The notes under the pieces: model-generated
What the model was told of the DNA's origin: nothing
The model's input: the letters and a program-made list of their open reading frames with translations, nothing else
Databases searched by the model: none
Translations under genes and position numbers: made by a program
In this document: in pieces, positions 15,335 to 24,711 of the stretch
Position numbering within the stretch: position 1 is the stretch's first letter
Layout: every line of letters begins with the position of its first letter
Assembly: GCF_024343735.1 (NCBI RefSeq)
Contig: NZ_RJUE01000059.1
Span: forward strand, 1 to 64,000
Reading direction: 5' to 3'
Length of the DNA stretch: 64,000 nucleotides
Source: Lacihabitans sp. CCS-44
GTDB taxonomy: Bacteria > Bacteroidota > Bacteroidia > Cytophagales > Spirosomataceae

Positions 15335-16927
15335 TTATGCTCTAGAAATCACCATATTTTGTGGTTCCCCCCCAAGTTTATAAGGATAATCCGTGTTATA
15401 ATGCAAGCCTCTAGACTCCTTGCGTTTTTGGGCAGAATGTATCACCATTTGGGCACACAATATCAGATTTCTGAGCTCGCACAGTTTCACTGAAAGTTTG
15501 GTTTTACGATAAAACTCCTCCGTTTCTTCTTTCAGCATATTCAGCCGAGTAAGGGCTCTTTCTAACCTAAAGTCAGTTCTTACAATTCCTACATAATCCG
15601 ACATCATCCTTTGTAATTCTCTGGTATTGTGTGTTACCAAAATTTCCTCATTGGACTGAACAGTTCCGAATTCGTTCCAATCAGGCACTTTTTCGTTGAA
15701 GGCGACATTATCTAACTCGTTCACGGCCACTTGAGATATTCTATGCCCAAAAACTGCAGCTTCAAGCAACGAATTCGAAGCAAGGCGATTAGCCCCGTGT
15801 AAACCAGTTGAAGAGCACTCACCACAGGCAAAAAGATTGCTTATATTTGTTCTACCGTTTTCGTCCACCATAATTCCCCCGCACAAATAATGGGCAGCTG
15901 GCGTTACGGGAATCATATTTTTAGAAATATCAATACCCAGGCTCAAACATTTCTCATAAATGTTGGGGAAATGTTCTAAAATCAGTTCTTTCGGTTTGTG
16001 CGTAATGTCCAAATAAACAAACTCCTCCCCTGTTTTTTTCATTTCAGCATCAATAGATCTCGCCACAATGTCTCTCGGAGCCAAAGACCCGCGTTCGTCA
16101 TATTCATACATAAACTCTTTGCCCGACTTATTTCTTAAAACTCCTCCTTCTCCTCTTACCGCTTCGGTAATCAAGAAACTCGGAAAAGAACCTGGATTGT
16201 GCAAAGAAGTGGGGTGAAACTGCATCATTTCCATGTCTCTGACTTTTCCTCCTGCTCGGTAAACCATCGCTATACCATCACCAGTAGCGATTACTGGATT
16301 CGTAGTAGCTGCATAAATATGACCAGCACCACCGGTTGCCATTAAGGTATTTTTTGCCAAAATAGTCTCTACACCACCAGAGTTTACGTTGAGAGCATAT
16401 ACTCCAAAACATTCGATATGGTCATCTTTTGGCTCTCCCAAATGGTGCTGGGTGATTATTTCCACTGCAAAAAAGTGGGTTAGAATTTCGATATTCGGAT
16501 TGGCCTTAACCTGCTCCAACAAAGCACGTTCAATTTCCCAACCCGTTATATCTTTATAATGAAGAATCCTTTTTTCCGAATGCCCACCCTCACGTGTCAG
16601 ATTATATTCGCCAGAGTCTTCCTTGTCAAAGTTTGCACCGTATTCTATCAATTCATTTATTCTATCTGGCCCTTCGGTTACAACGATTTCTACAATTTTT
16701 TTATCGCAAAGTCCATCGCCAGCTATTAAGGTATCTGAAATATGCTTTTCGAATGAATCTGTGTTTGGATCAAAAACTGTGGCAATGCCTCCTTGAGCGT
16801 ATTTTGTATTTGTTTCATCAGCATTTACTTTTGTGAGTATCAACACTTTGCCTTTCTTTGAAGCTTTCAATGCAAAGCTCAATCCCGCAATGCCCGAACC
16901 AATCACTAAAAAATCTACTTTTCTCAT
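15335..16927 (-). CDS. nadB: L-aspartate oxidase
   Basis: FAD-dependent enzyme oxidising aspartate to iminoaspartate, first step of NAD synthesis; 530 aa from the chosen start. Rossmann motif VIGSGIAGLSFALKAS directly follows MRKVDF. KYAQGGIATVFDP and the RGEGGVLRN segment (ITEAVRGEGG) are NadB/SdhA-type FAD and substrate-binding motifs, and ACGECSSTGLHGANRLASNSL is the second FAD-binding segment. A longer frame reaches a TTG at 16954, overlapping the upstream isomerase stop, but the ATG at 16927 fits the family better. Probably co-transcribed with the upstream KpsF-type gene. No nadA or nadC is in the window. Confidence 0.94.
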   Translation of the reverse strand: MRKVDFLVIGSGIAGLSFALKASKKGKVLILTKVNADETNTKYAQGGIATVFDPNTDSFEKHISDTLIAGDGLCDKKIVEIVVTEGPDRINELIEYGANFDKEDSGEYNLTREGGHSEKRILHYKDITGWEIERALLEQVKANPNIEILTHFFAVEIITQHHLGEPKDDHIECFGVYALNVNSGGVETILAKNTLMATGGAGHIYAATTNPVIATGDGIAMVYRAGGKVRDMEMMQFHPTSLHNPGSFPSFLITEAVRGEGGVLRNKSGKEFMYEYDERGSLAPRDIVARSIDAEMKKTGEEFVYLDITHKPKELILEHFPNIYEKCLSLGIDISKNMIPVTPAAHYLCGGIMVDENGRTNISNLFACGECSSTGLHGANRLASNSLLEAAVFGHRISQVAVNELDNVAFNEKVPDWNEFGTVQSNEEILVTHNTRELQRMMSDYVGIVRTDFRLERALTRLNMLKEETEEFYRKTKLSVKLCELRNLILCAQMVIHSAQKRKESRGLHYNTDYPYKLGGEPQNMVISRA

Positions 16928-16950
16928 TCTTAAAATTAATATTTTTAACC

Positions 16951-17925
16951 TCAAATAAGGCCCTCTTTCAATAAATCATGTAAATGTACAAAGCCAAAGA
17001 CTTTTTTGCCTTCAGCTACCACCAACTGAGTGATGTTCATATCCTGCATTTTTAGCAATGCATTTACTGCAAACTCGTCAGGCAAAATAGTTTTGGGCGA
17101 TTTACCCATGATATCTTTTGCTCTTAATGTTGAAAAATCAACTTTACTATTCAACATTCTTCTTAAATCTCCATCTGTAATAATTCCAACCAGTTCTTCA
17201 TTTTGATTTACAACTGCAGTAGATCCTAATCTTTTGGTGGTCATTTCGAGTATAACAGCCTGTATGTCTGCAGAATCCTGAACTATGGGCAGGGCATTAT
17301 TAGGATAAATATCTAATACTCTTAGGTACAGTTTTTTTCCTAAGCTTCCACCAGGATGATATTTAGCAAAATCCTTTTTAGAAAAATCTCTTACCTCAAG
17401 AAGGCAAACGGCAAGTGCATCGCCCAAAGCAAGGGCTACAGTAGTTGAGGTAGTGGGAGCTAAATTGAGCGGACACGCCTCAGTTTCTACATGGGCATTG
17501 ATGATAAAATCTGAATTCTTGGCCAAATAAGAATCCACATTAGAAACCATGGCAATGATTTTATTTCCAAGTCTTTTTAAAAGTGGCATCAAAACTTTTA
17601 TTTCCGGCGTATTGCCACTTTTTGATAAAAATATGATAATATCTTCATTATCAATAATTCCCAAATCGCCATGTACGGCATCTGTAGCGTGCATGAAGAC
17701 TGCTTTTTGGCCAGTCGAATTAAGCGTAGCAGAAATTTTCTGAGCAATAATTGCACTTTTTCCAATTCCTGTTAGCACAATTTTACCTTTGGAAGCTAAT
17801 ATGGCATAAATAATTTGCTCAAATTTATCATCTATTGTACTAATCAAAGATTTAATTGCCTCCGATTCATCAGTTAGTACTTTTTTGGCAATTTCAATTA
17901 TTTTTTTTTCTATTTTCGTCTCCAC
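16951..17925 (-). CDS. kdsD: KpsF/GutQ-type sugar-phosphate isomerase (D-arabinose 5-phosphate isomerase)
   Basis: 324 aa: an SIS domain (residues about 30-170; LTGIGKSAIIAQKISATLNSTG, FLSKSGNTPEIK) followed by two CBS domains (about 205-324). This is the layout of KdsD, which converts ribulose 5-phosphate to arabinose 5-phosphate for Kdo and lipopolysaccharide. LAPTTSTTVALALGDALA is the conserved stretch around the active site. The frame begins with GTG at 17925 (VETKIEKK), with no suitable ATG nearby. It precedes nadB by 23 bases on the same strand. KpsF and GutQ paralogues cannot be separated by sequence alone. Confidence 0.88.
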   Translation of the reverse strand: METKIEKKIIEIAKKVLTDESEAIKSLISTIDDKFEQIIYAILASKGKIVLTGIGKSAIIAQKISATLNSTGQKAVFMHATDAVHGDLGIIDNEDIIIFLSKSGNTPEIKVLMPLLKRLGNKIIAMVSNVDSYLAKNSDFIINAHVETEACPLNLAPTTSTTVALALGDALAVCLLEVRDFSKKDFAKYHPGGSLGKKLYLRVLDIYPNNALPIVQDSADIQAVILEMTTKRLGSTAVVNQNEELVGIITDGDLRRMLNSKVDFSTLRAKDIMGKSPKTILPDEFAVNALLKMQDMNITQLVVAEGKKVFGFVHLHDLLKEGLI

Positions 17926-18055
17926 TTTAAAAAAAGCGTTATTTCTATTGCAAATGTAAGGCTTGTAATCCGTTTTTTTTTAGTGAAACAAAATATTTGA
18001 GTTTAACAAAATCACAAAACATTTTTTGTATATTGGCATTAAGAATTTAATTCAC

Positions 18056-18075
18056 CACGCCCAATAAGCGGCGTG
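18056..18075. other. Hairpin in the kdsD-recQ intergenic region
   Basis: CACGCC, an eight-base loop and GGCGTG, followed by CTTTCATTTTT, lies 31 bases before the recQ start. It could be a leader structure of recQ or a weak terminator for transcripts entering from the left. It is the only GC-rich structure in this AT-rich gap. Confidence 0.35.
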
Positions 18076-18106
18076 CTTTCATTTTTAATGCTTTATAGAA
18101 CTAGCT

Positions 18107-20425
18107 ATGATTGATGTATCAATTGAAAACAGCCTAAAGAAAAACCTAAAAGAAATCTTTGGGTTTGATAATTTTAGAGGAGAGCAGGAAAAAATAATAA
18201 AAAGTATTGTTTCAGGTAAAAATACCTTTGTAATAATGCCCACCGGAGCAGGAAAATCGCTTTGCTACCAACTTCCAGCCACGGTATTAGACGGAACTGC
18301 CATAGTTATATCGCCACTGATTGCCTTGATGAAAAATCAAGTAGATCAGATGATGGCTTTTGGCATAAACGCCCAGTTTCTTAACAGCACACTGAACAAG
18401 TCAGAGATGAATCGCGTCAAAAATGACGTGGTTAGTGGTGCCTGCAAGTTGTTGTACATAGCACCCGAGTCGCTTACCAAAGTAGACAATCTAGAGTTTC
18501 TCAAGAAAGCCTCAATATCTTTTGTGGCCGTGGATGAGGCACACTGTATATCAGAATGGGGGCATGACTTCAGGCCTGAATATAGAAAAATAAAGGAAAT
18601 AATTGAGTCCATTGATGACAATCTTCCAATCATAGCTTTGACAGCCACCGCTACCCCAAAAGTGCAGTTGGATATCAAAAAAAGCTTGGACATGGACGAT
18701 TCTGTTATCTACAAAACTTCGTTTAACAGAGCCAACCTTTACTATGAAGTAAGACCTAAACTCAATGCAAAAAAACAGCTCATCAACTTTTTAGCTCAAT
18801 TCAAGGGCAAATCGGGAATTGTCTATTGCTTGAGCAGGAAAAAAGTGGAAGAAATAGCCGAACTTTTGGTGGTGAATGGGTTCAAAGCTCTTCCATATCA
18901 TGCAGGTTTAGACTCTGACATCAGAATGAAAAACCAAGACGCTTTTCTGAATGAAAACTGTGACGTAGTAGTAGCAACTATAGCTTTTGGAATGGGAATT
19001 GACAAGCCGGATGTTAGGTTTGTAGTGCATTATGATGCTCCCAAGTCACTGGAGGGATACTACCAAGAAACAGGCAGAGGCGGTAGAGATGGATTAGATG
19101 GTTCTTGCTTGATGTTCTATGCACTTGATGACATTACAAAACTTGAAAAATTCAATAAAGATAAAAATGTAACCGAAAGAGATAATGCCAAAGCCTTATT
19201 AATGGAAATGGTTGCATATTCTTCTCTTGGTGTTTGTAGGAGAAGACAACTTTTGAGTTATTTTGGTGAACAGACAGAGAAGAACTGTGGTTTTTGTGAT
19301 AACTGTAATAAACCGACCAAAACATTCAGAGGTGAAGAAGAGGTGATGTTGGCTTTAAACACGATTATAAAAACCGAACAAAGATTTTCGGCCAATCACA
19401 TAGCTGACATTTTAACAGCCAATACAAAAGACAATCCTGCCATAGCAAGTTATGAGCATGATAAGCTTGAAATGTTTGGTAAAGGGCTGAAATATTTTAA
19501 CCTCTCCGAAAAATTTGAAGAGGAGGAAGAGGAAGACGAGGATGAAATAGTAGTAAATAAAAAACCAAAAACAGATATAAATGCAGACGGTAAAATATCT
19601 GCTGCAGACAAATGGGTATCTATTATCAGGCAATTGATGGTTTTTGGATATCTTGAAAAAGACATTGACAACTATGGCGTTGTAAAAATATCAGAGAAAG
19701 GTCAAAAGTACCTACAAGACCCTTACACAATCACTTTCTCAGAAGACCACGACTTAAACGAAACCGAAGGAAGCGGAGAAGATGAACTACAGCAAACAGC
19801 AGGTCCATCTGGAGGAAGTGGTGCATCTGACCAAGCTTTGTTGGAATTGCTAAAGGCACTTCGTAAAAAAATAGCGAAAGAGAAAAACGTACCACCTTAT
19901 GTGGTATTCCAAGATCCATCGCTCGAAGAAATGGCTACTACTTATCCTTCAAATGTACAAGAGTTGGCTCAGGTCAACGGCGTGGGCATGGGTAAGGTGC
20001 AGAAATTTGGCATGCCGTTTTTGGACTTAATTATAAAGTACGTAAAAGACAACGAAATAGAGACTTCGTCGGATTTGATGGTAAAAACTACTGTCAACAA
20101 ATCAAAAACGAAAATATTTATTATTCAACAAATAGATAGAAAGATTGACCTGGAAGAAATAGCTGAAGCCAAAGAAATGAACAGCGAGGAGCTTCTGAAC
20201 GAAATCGAAAGCATCTGCTTCTCAGGCACTAAGCTTAATCTTGACTATTATATTAACCAGGTTATAGACAAGGATAAACAAAGAGACATTTATGAATATT
20301 TTATGAGTTCGGCCTCAGATGAAATCAAATTGGCGATGAAAGAATTCGATGATTATGATGACGAAATAACCGAAGAAGAATTACGATTGATGAGAATAAA
20401 GTTCTTGTCAGAAATGGCAAACTAA
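18107..20425 (+). CDS. recQ: ATP-dependent DNA helicase RecQ
   Basis: 3'-5' DNA helicase of recombination and replication-fork repair; 772 aa, longer than E. coli RecQ (about 610). Walker A PTGAGKS (45-51), DEAH (143-146) followed by CISEWGHDFRPEY (aromatic-rich loop), and QETGRGGRDG (motif VI). The zinc cluster is visible (CRRRQLLSYFGE, CGFCDNC), then a winged-helix RQC region, and an HRDC domain at roughly 575-650 (PPYVVFQDPSLEEMA). An acidic low-complexity insert (EKFEEEEEEDEDE, near residue 470) interrupts the RQC region. The extra C-terminal 100 residues are helical and unassigned. Ends at a strong bidirectional terminator. Confidence 0.95.
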   Translation: MIDVSIENSLKKNLKEIFGFDNFRGEQEKIIKSIVSGKNTFVIMPTGAGKSLCYQLPATVLDGTAIVISPLIALMKNQVDQMMAFGINAQFLNSTLNKSEMNRVKNDVVSGACKLLYIAPESLTKVDNLEFLKKASISFVAVDEAHCISEWGHDFRPEYRKIKEIIESIDDNLPIIALTATATPKVQLDIKKSLDMDDSVIYKTSFNRANLYYEVRPKLNAKKQLINFLAQFKGKSGIVYCLSRKKVEEIAELLVVNGFKALPYHAGLDSDIRMKNQDAFLNENCDVVVATIAFGMGIDKPDVRFVVHYDAPKSLEGYYQETGRGGRDGLDGSCLMFYALDDITKLEKFNKDKNVTERDNAKALLMEMVAYSSLGVCRRRQLLSYFGEQTEKNCGFCDNCNKPTKTFRGEEEVMLALNTIIKTEQRFSANHIADILTANTKDNPAIASYEHDKLEMFGKGLKYFNLSEKFEEEEEEDEDEIVVNKKPKTDINADGKISAADKWVSIIRQLMVFGYLEKDIDNYGVVKISEKGQKYLQDPYTITFSEDHDLNETEGSGEDELQQTAGPSGGSGASDQALLELLKALRKKIAKEKNVPPYVVFQDPSLEEMATTYPSNVQELAQVNGVGMGKVQKFGMPFLDLIIKYVKDNEIETSSDLMVKTTVNKSKTKIFIIQQIDRKIDLEEIAEAKEMNSEELLNEIESICFSGTKLNLDYYINQVIDKDKQRDIYEYFMSSASDEIKLAMKEFDDYDDEITEEELRLMRIKFLSEMAN

Positions 20426-20432
20426 CAAAAAA

Positions 20433-20461
20433 GGCTTTCAAATATTTGAAAGCCTTTTTTT
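20433..20461. terminator. Bidirectional terminator between recQ and the 379-aa gene
   Basis: A perfect 22-base palindrome (GGCTTTCAAAT and its complement) with seven T after it and a run of A before it. It can end recQ on the plus strand and the convergent gene on the minus strand. Confidence 0.85.
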
Positions 20462-20494
20462 ATCTTCTATTTCACAACTACATAAAATTTAGAG

Positions 20495-21634
20495 TTAGTT
20501 ATACCTCCTCTTCAAAATATCAAAAAACTCTTCAGCTTCCGGGCTGTTCAAGTCCCATTTGTATTTTGGCAAATACTTCTTAATCATTTGGTCTTTGGCT
20601 TCTGAAAAACTATTGCAAGTTTCCAATTCGTCTATGGCCCCATTAAAAATGTTTGAATCAGACCCAAAAAGATTATTGATGAACAAAAACTTCTGGTTTA
20701 AAGAAATATTACCTTTTATTGAATCAATCTTTCTTTTCTGGTGAAAATCTGAAAGCGAACTATTCTCTGAAGTCAATTGCATAGACTCATGTAAAGTCAC
20801 AGTAGTTTCTTTTTCTATAGTTTTCGTTATAGGGTTCTCGGTTATCACCGTCTCAATTTTCTCTTGCACTTGCGTGAGCCTCATTTCGGTAATTGGCTCG
20901 TCTTTTTCCACAACCTCAACTGCATGAACATCAACCTCAGATTCTTTGGCTATCATTTGCGGCTTAGCCATTTTGTATTCCTCAATACTGTCAAAAAACG
21001 ACTGATAAGGATTATTGGCCGAAGCCGAAGACGAGTGTTCATCAGCAATTTTAGAAATATCAGATAGCTCCTTGGTGTGGTCTTCTATTCTATTATCGTC
21101 AAAAAACTGGTTGATAAAATCTATGGCTTCGTTGGCATAAATAAAACTTACACCATTTAACTTGGTCAATAAATCACGCAAAACCCAGTTGTAATCTTTG
21201 AAAAACTTACCGTTTTTGGTTAACCAATCAGCCGTCAGTTTAAAATCAGGAAGATTTCGCATTTCTTCTACAAAGAAGGACTTAGGGTCTGAAAACAGAC
21301 CAATGGTTTTCTTTACCGAGGTTTCTAAAATACCTTTAAAGTTTTCACTATTTACTTGAATATGCCTTGACAAAATATTCATAAAATCATCTAAAGCCTT
21401 CTGAACCTCAGGCTCAGAATAATTAAAATAAGGGCTTTTTATATTAGAAATTTCAATTTGCCATTTTTCAAACAATTCTTTTAATATAAAAAGATTGAGT
21501 TGTTTTATTTCGGTTAGACCAATTATTTCGCTTCCATTGATATTTTCTTTTGTCTTAAAGTACTCTTCACAAACTACTTCGGCAAATGCTTGGGAAGTAT
21601 TTTTTATTTCGGCCACATTCCATTTGTTGGTCAT
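20495..21634 (-). CDS. Conserved hypothetical protein, possible two-domain adaptor
   Basis: 379 aa, no signal peptide or membrane segment. The first 200 residues are mainly helical (WNVAEIKNTSQAFAEVV, NLFILKELFEKWQIEI). A polar, acidic, Ser/Thr/Glu-rich linker (about 205-295) follows, and a compact C-terminal domain (SLNQKFLFINNLFGSDSNIFNGAIDELETC, ending SPEAEEFFDILKRRYN). The C-terminal module resembles one repeatedly seen in unannotated Bacteroidota proteins (from memory). No function can be given. Divergent from tdk. Confidence 0.75.
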   Translation of the reverse strand: MTNKWNVAEIKNTSQAFAEVVCEEYFKTKENINGSEIIGLTEIKQLNLFILKELFEKWQIEISNIKSPYFNYSEPEVQKALDDFMNILSRHIQVNSENFKGILETSVKKTIGLFSDPKSFFVEEMRNLPDFKLTADWLTKNGKFFKDYNWVLRDLLTKLNGVSFIYANEAIDFINQFFDDNRIEDHTKELSDISKIADEHSSSASANNPYQSFFDSIEEYKMAKPQMIAKESEVDVHAVEVVEKDEPITEMRLTQVQEKIETVITENPITKTIEKETTVTLHESMQLTSENSSLSDFHQKRKIDSIKGNISLNQKFLFINNLFGSDSNIFNGAIDELETCNSFSEAKDQMIKKYLPKYKWDLNSPEAEEFFDILKRRYN

Positions 21635-21732
21635 CGGATAATTCTGTTTTTTTGTAATCTATTTGAAATGGTACACAAAGCCTATTGCAAATGTTTTGCC
21701 ATTTTGAATATAAACGTAAAATTAATAAAAAT

Positions 21733-22308
21733 ATGTTCATAGAACCCAAAAGAGGCAAAGCGAAAGATGCCAAAAGCGGCTGGATAGAGGTGATCACAGG
21801 GTCTATGTTTTCTGGCAAAACAGAGGAGCTAATCAGAAGACTTAAAAGAGCTCAGATTGCAAAACTTAATGTAGAAATATTCAAACCCAAGATAGACGTA
21901 AGGTATGATGAAAATGACATAGTTTCACACAATCAAAATACTATAAGATCAACACCAGTAAACACAGCAGAGGAGATTTTGCTTTTGAGTGGAAACTGTG
22001 ACGTGGTAGGCATTGATGAGGCTCAGTTTCTAGACCAATCTATAATAGAAGTATGTAATAAACTTTCTTTTCAAGGCAAAAGAGTCATAGTAGCGGGCTT
22101 AGACATGGACTCTAGAGGTCTGCCATTCGGTTCAATGCCACAGTTGCTTGCGGTTGCAGAATATGTAACAAAAGTTCATGCTATTTGTGTAAAGTGTGGT
22201 GATATTGCACATTTTTCTTATAGAAAAACAGACGCTGAGAATCTAATTCTTCTTGGAGAGCACGACATCTATGAAGCTAGATGCCGTACCTGTTTCCAAG
22301 AACACTGA
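21733..22308 (+). CDS. tdk: Thymidine kinase
   Basis: Type II thymidine kinase, 191 aa from the chosen start, phosphorylating thymidine in the salvage pathway. P-loop GSMFSGKT (residues 23-30), the Mg-binding GIDEAQFLD, and the zinc site CVKCGD plus CRTC at the C-terminus. The frame extends upstream to a TTG at 21685 and an ATG at 21691, but the ATG at 21733 directly precedes [19 protein letters not shown], the usual start in Bacteroidota Tdk. Confidence 0.95.
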   Translation: MFIEPKRGKAKDAKSGWIEVITGSMFSGKTEELIRRLKRAQIAKLNVEIFKPKIDVRYDENDIVSHNQNTIRSTPVNTAEEILLLSGNCDVVGIDEAQFLDQSIIEVCNKLSFQGKRVIVAGLDMDSRGLPFGSMPQLLAVAEYVTKVHAICVKCGDIAHFSYRKTDAENLILLGEHDIYEARCRTCFQEH

Positions 22309-22312
22309 CCCC

Positions 22313-22588
22313 TCAATTTTTATAATTTCTGTTTCTTAGCGATTGCTGACGAGGCAAAACCAGTTGATATGCCTCCGCGGAGTCGAGTTTCATTGGTTGT
22401 TTGTAATTCCTCGCCATCTTTATACTTACTTTCTTAAAACTCAAACTTGATTTTTTTGACTTTCCCTTGCCTGTTTTATAATTCCTATCCTCTTCCAAAG
22501 GACTCATACTCTGCCCTAAGGCACTGATTGAAATAAAAATGGCAAACAAAAGTTCTACACCTATTTTGATTAATACTCCAGAGTTCAT
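22313..22588 (-). CDS. Small basic secreted protein, unknown function
   Basis: 91 aa from the ATG at 22588. A signal peptide (GVLIKIGVELLFAIFISISALGQ) is followed by a short, strongly basic mature part (KGKSKKSSLSFKKVSIKMARNYK). Only one base separates this ATG from the stop of the gene upstream, so the pair is coupled. A longer frame to 22717 lies inside that gene and is rejected. The function is unknown. Confidence 0.55.
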   Translation of the reverse strand: MNSGVLIKIGVELLFAIFISISALGQSMSPLEEDRNYKTGKGKSKKSSLSFKKVSIKMARNYKQPMKLDSAEAYQLVLPRQQSLRNRNYKN

Positions 22589-22589
22589 A

Positions 22590-22985
22590 TTAATATTCGT
22601 AATTTTTTTGTTGATACAATTCGTTATCCTCGTTAAACTTATAGCCAAACAACGCCCTATAGGTCGGCAACATATACAAGTATTCTTCCAGTTTTTTTTG
22701 AGCCGGGGTATAAACATTGTAATTCTCAGTCGCCAAATTTCTAAACATTGAAATCAGGTACTTCAAGGCGTCAGAATTGGAGGCGAAATCAACAAACTTG
22801 TAATGAAGAAATTTATTCTCTTCGGCTTCCGGATTAAACATAACTAAGTCCAAGTCCATACCCTGCTGATTTACCACAGCGAAAGTCTTCTGAACGGGCT
22901 TAGGCAAAAGGTTATAATCAACCAAATAATCGATTATTTCAACGGTGTCGTTGTTTACGTACAAATTTGCTCCTATGTGTCTCAT
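22590..22985 (-). CDS. Small hypothetical protein
   Basis: 131 aa, cytoplasmic, starting MRHIGANLYVNNDTVEIIDYLVDYNLLPKPVQKTFAV. Acidic and aromatic, with a C-terminal QQKNYEY. No family recognised. First gene of a two-gene unit with the small basic secreted protein. The opposite charge of the two products is notable but may be chance. Confidence 0.6.
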   Translation of the reverse strand: MRHIGANLYVNNDTVEIIDYLVDYNLLPKPVQKTFAVVNQQGMDLDLVMFNPEAEENKFLHYKFVDFASNSDALKYLISMFRNLATENYNVYTPAQKKLEEYLYMLPTYRALFGYKFNEDNELYQQKNYEY

Positions 22986-23466
22986 TGTCTTATTTTGTTT
23001 GTTGTACAGTCAAATTGACTTGGACAAAACAAGAAAAGTTTTTTTACTCTACCAAATGCTCAAAATTGGGCCAATCGGTGAAAAATGAGCTAAAAAATAG
23101 ATTATTTTTTCATTTTTACTGAAAAGCTCATCTCGTTTTTTGTGGAAATCAATAGAAAAATGAATTTATTTCATTTCTTACCCAAAGTGTAAATTGAATT
23201 TTCAAAAAAAAATATTTTCATTTTTTTAATATTTTCATGAAATATTTAGAGAATTAACACTTCAGTAACAATTAAGGCCCGAAAAACAGAAATTTTACTA
23301 AAAAAAATAGACCCAAAATTCAGGTATATTTTGCTTTGGAGAAGGCGTTGGACATAATAAAAGGAAGGCAAAAGAGAGATTAAATAAAAAAGGAAAGGTC
23401 GCAGATTTCAAAGTCTTAGAAGACTGAAGAAAAATAATAATCCTCGAATACTAACCCTATAAAACA
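22986..23466. other. AT-rich intergenic region
   Basis: About 480 bases upstream of the 131-aa gene and downstream of the atp operon terminator. It has long A and T runs, no open frame with coding character and no hairpin of note. It presumably holds the promoter of the 131-aa gene. Confidence 0.5.
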
Positions 23467-23491
23467 GAAAAAACCTCCGAAATAACGGAGG
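23467..23491 (-). terminator. Terminator of the atp operon
   Basis: On the minus strand CCTCCG, TTATTT loop, CGGAGG, then TTTTTTC. It follows the atpH stop at 23530 by about 40 bases, marking the operon end immediately after the delta subunit gene. Confidence 0.8.
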
Positions 23492-23529
23492 CCTTTCTCA
23501 ACTTTATAGCCATGAAAACTAATTCTTAA

Positions 23530-24063
23530 TTAAGCTAGTGCTAATTTCAATTCATTAAGTTTTTTCTTTACTGAGGTGTCGATTTGGGTATCGCCAACTC
23601 TCAAAACATAACCGCCAATCAAAGTCTCATCCACACTTTCTTCTAACTTCACTTGCTTATTTATAGCACCCGAAACCATCTTGGCAAAGTCTGCTTTCTG
23701 TGTTTCTGTCAATGCTACTGACGACGAAATTTCCACTATTTGAACACCAGTCTGAAGGTTATACAATTTTTGAAATTCTTTCGCAATTGAATAAATCAGC
23801 TTCTCTCTGTTCTTTTTAGTTAAGACGCTAAAAATTGAGAAGGTCACATTGTTTACATTATTTTCGAATATTTTTTTTAAAATACTCAATTTCTTGTCGT
23901 GCCTAACAATTGGATTAGCCATAACGGCTACAAAATTAGCGTTCTCATTGCATATCGTTTCAAAAAACGACATATCCTTATTTACTTCATCCACTACGCC
24001 CTGCTGATTTGCCAAGTCTATTAAGGCTTTGGCATAACGATAGGCAACTATTGATTCTGACAT
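23530..24063 (-). CDS. atpH: ATP synthase F1 delta subunit
   Basis: 177 aa, the OSCP-type stalk protein linking F1 to the b-subunit stator. Recognised by YRYAKALIDLANQQG at the N-terminus, the MANPIVRHDKKLSILKKIF helix, and the C-terminal domain with ESVDETLIGGYVLRVGDTQIDTSVKKKLNEL. Last gene of the local operon; atpA and atpG, which usually follow, are absent. Confidence 0.93.
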   Translation of the reverse strand: MSESIVAYRYAKALIDLANQQGVVDEVNKDMSFFETICNENANFVAVMANPIVRHDKKLSILKKIFENNVNNVTFSIFSVLTKKNREKLIYSIAKEFQKLYNLQTGVQIVEISSSVALTETQKADFAKMVSGAINKQVKLEESVDETLIGGYVLRVGDTQIDTSVKKKLNELKLALA

Positions 24064-24105
24064 ACTTTTATTAAAAAATTTTCAATCAAATAAATGACCG
24101 AGGTA

Positions 24106-24615
24106 TTAATTCAATTTTGCGTCTGCTACAAGCTCACTGATAAATGACTGCTGAGTGGCTTTATCAGCAAGTTCTTTACGGATTACTTTTTCAGCAATCT
24201 CTATCGAAAGTGTAGCCACATCTTTCTTGATTTGGCTCATCATTTTCACTCTTTCTTGCGTCATCACTTCTCGAGCATCTTCCATTATTTTATTGCCTTG
24301 CTCTACGGCTCTGTCTTTGGCTTCGGCTAACATTTTATCAGAGGCTTCTTTGGCTTCTTTGATAATTAAATCTCTTTCCTTCTTAGCTTCGGCTACAAGT
24401 TTGTCATTGTCTGACTTCAACTTGGCCATTTCTGCACGAGTTTCTTCAGCCATACGTAAGGCACCCTCTATTTCGCCTTCTCTCTCTTTCAAAGCCGAAA
24501 TGATACCTTTCCAAGCAAACTTCCATAGAATAAAAACCAATGAACCAAAAACTACCAGTTGCCAAAAAATAAGACCTGGACTTGGGTTCAACAATGCGTT
24601 ATCTAATAAAATCAT
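24106..24615 (-). CDS. atpF: ATP synthase F0 b subunit
   Basis: 169 aa. One N-terminal membrane helix (GLIFWQLVVFGSLVFILWKFAW) and a long charged coiled coil, the peripheral stalk dimer. The C-terminus (ELADKATQQSFISELVADAKL) binds delta. It follows atpE after a 96-base gap that holds a strong hairpin. Confidence 0.94.
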   Translation of the reverse strand: MILLDNALLNPSPGLIFWQLVVFGSLVFILWKFAWKGIISALKEREGEIEGALRMAEETRAEMAKLKSDNDKLVAEAKKERDLIIKEAKEASDKMLAEAKDRAVEQGNKIMEDAREVMTQERVKMMSQIKKDVATLSIEIAEKVIRKELADKATQQSFISELVADAKLN

Positions 24616-24653
24616 TTTTGTACAATTATAAATAATAAATTTAAATTCAAAAT

Positions 24654-24693
24654 ATTCCCAACATTAACACCTAATGTGAATAATGTTGGGAAT
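24654..24693 (-). promoter_or_regulatory. Intercistronic hairpin between atpE and atpF
   Basis: ATTCCCAACATTA (24654-24666) and its exact complement TAATGTTGGGAAT (24681-24693) form a 13-bp stem with a 14-base loop. There is no T run after it, so it looks like an mRNA-processing or stability element at the atpE 3' end rather than a terminator. Confidence 0.7.
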
Positions 24694-24711
24694 GTAGATT
24701 TCTTAAATGGT

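Noticed and set aside
24155-24631. 158-codon plus-strand frame opposite atpF
   Set aside because: Antisense shadow of a certain gene; Ser/Leu-rich product caused by the coiled-coil codons.
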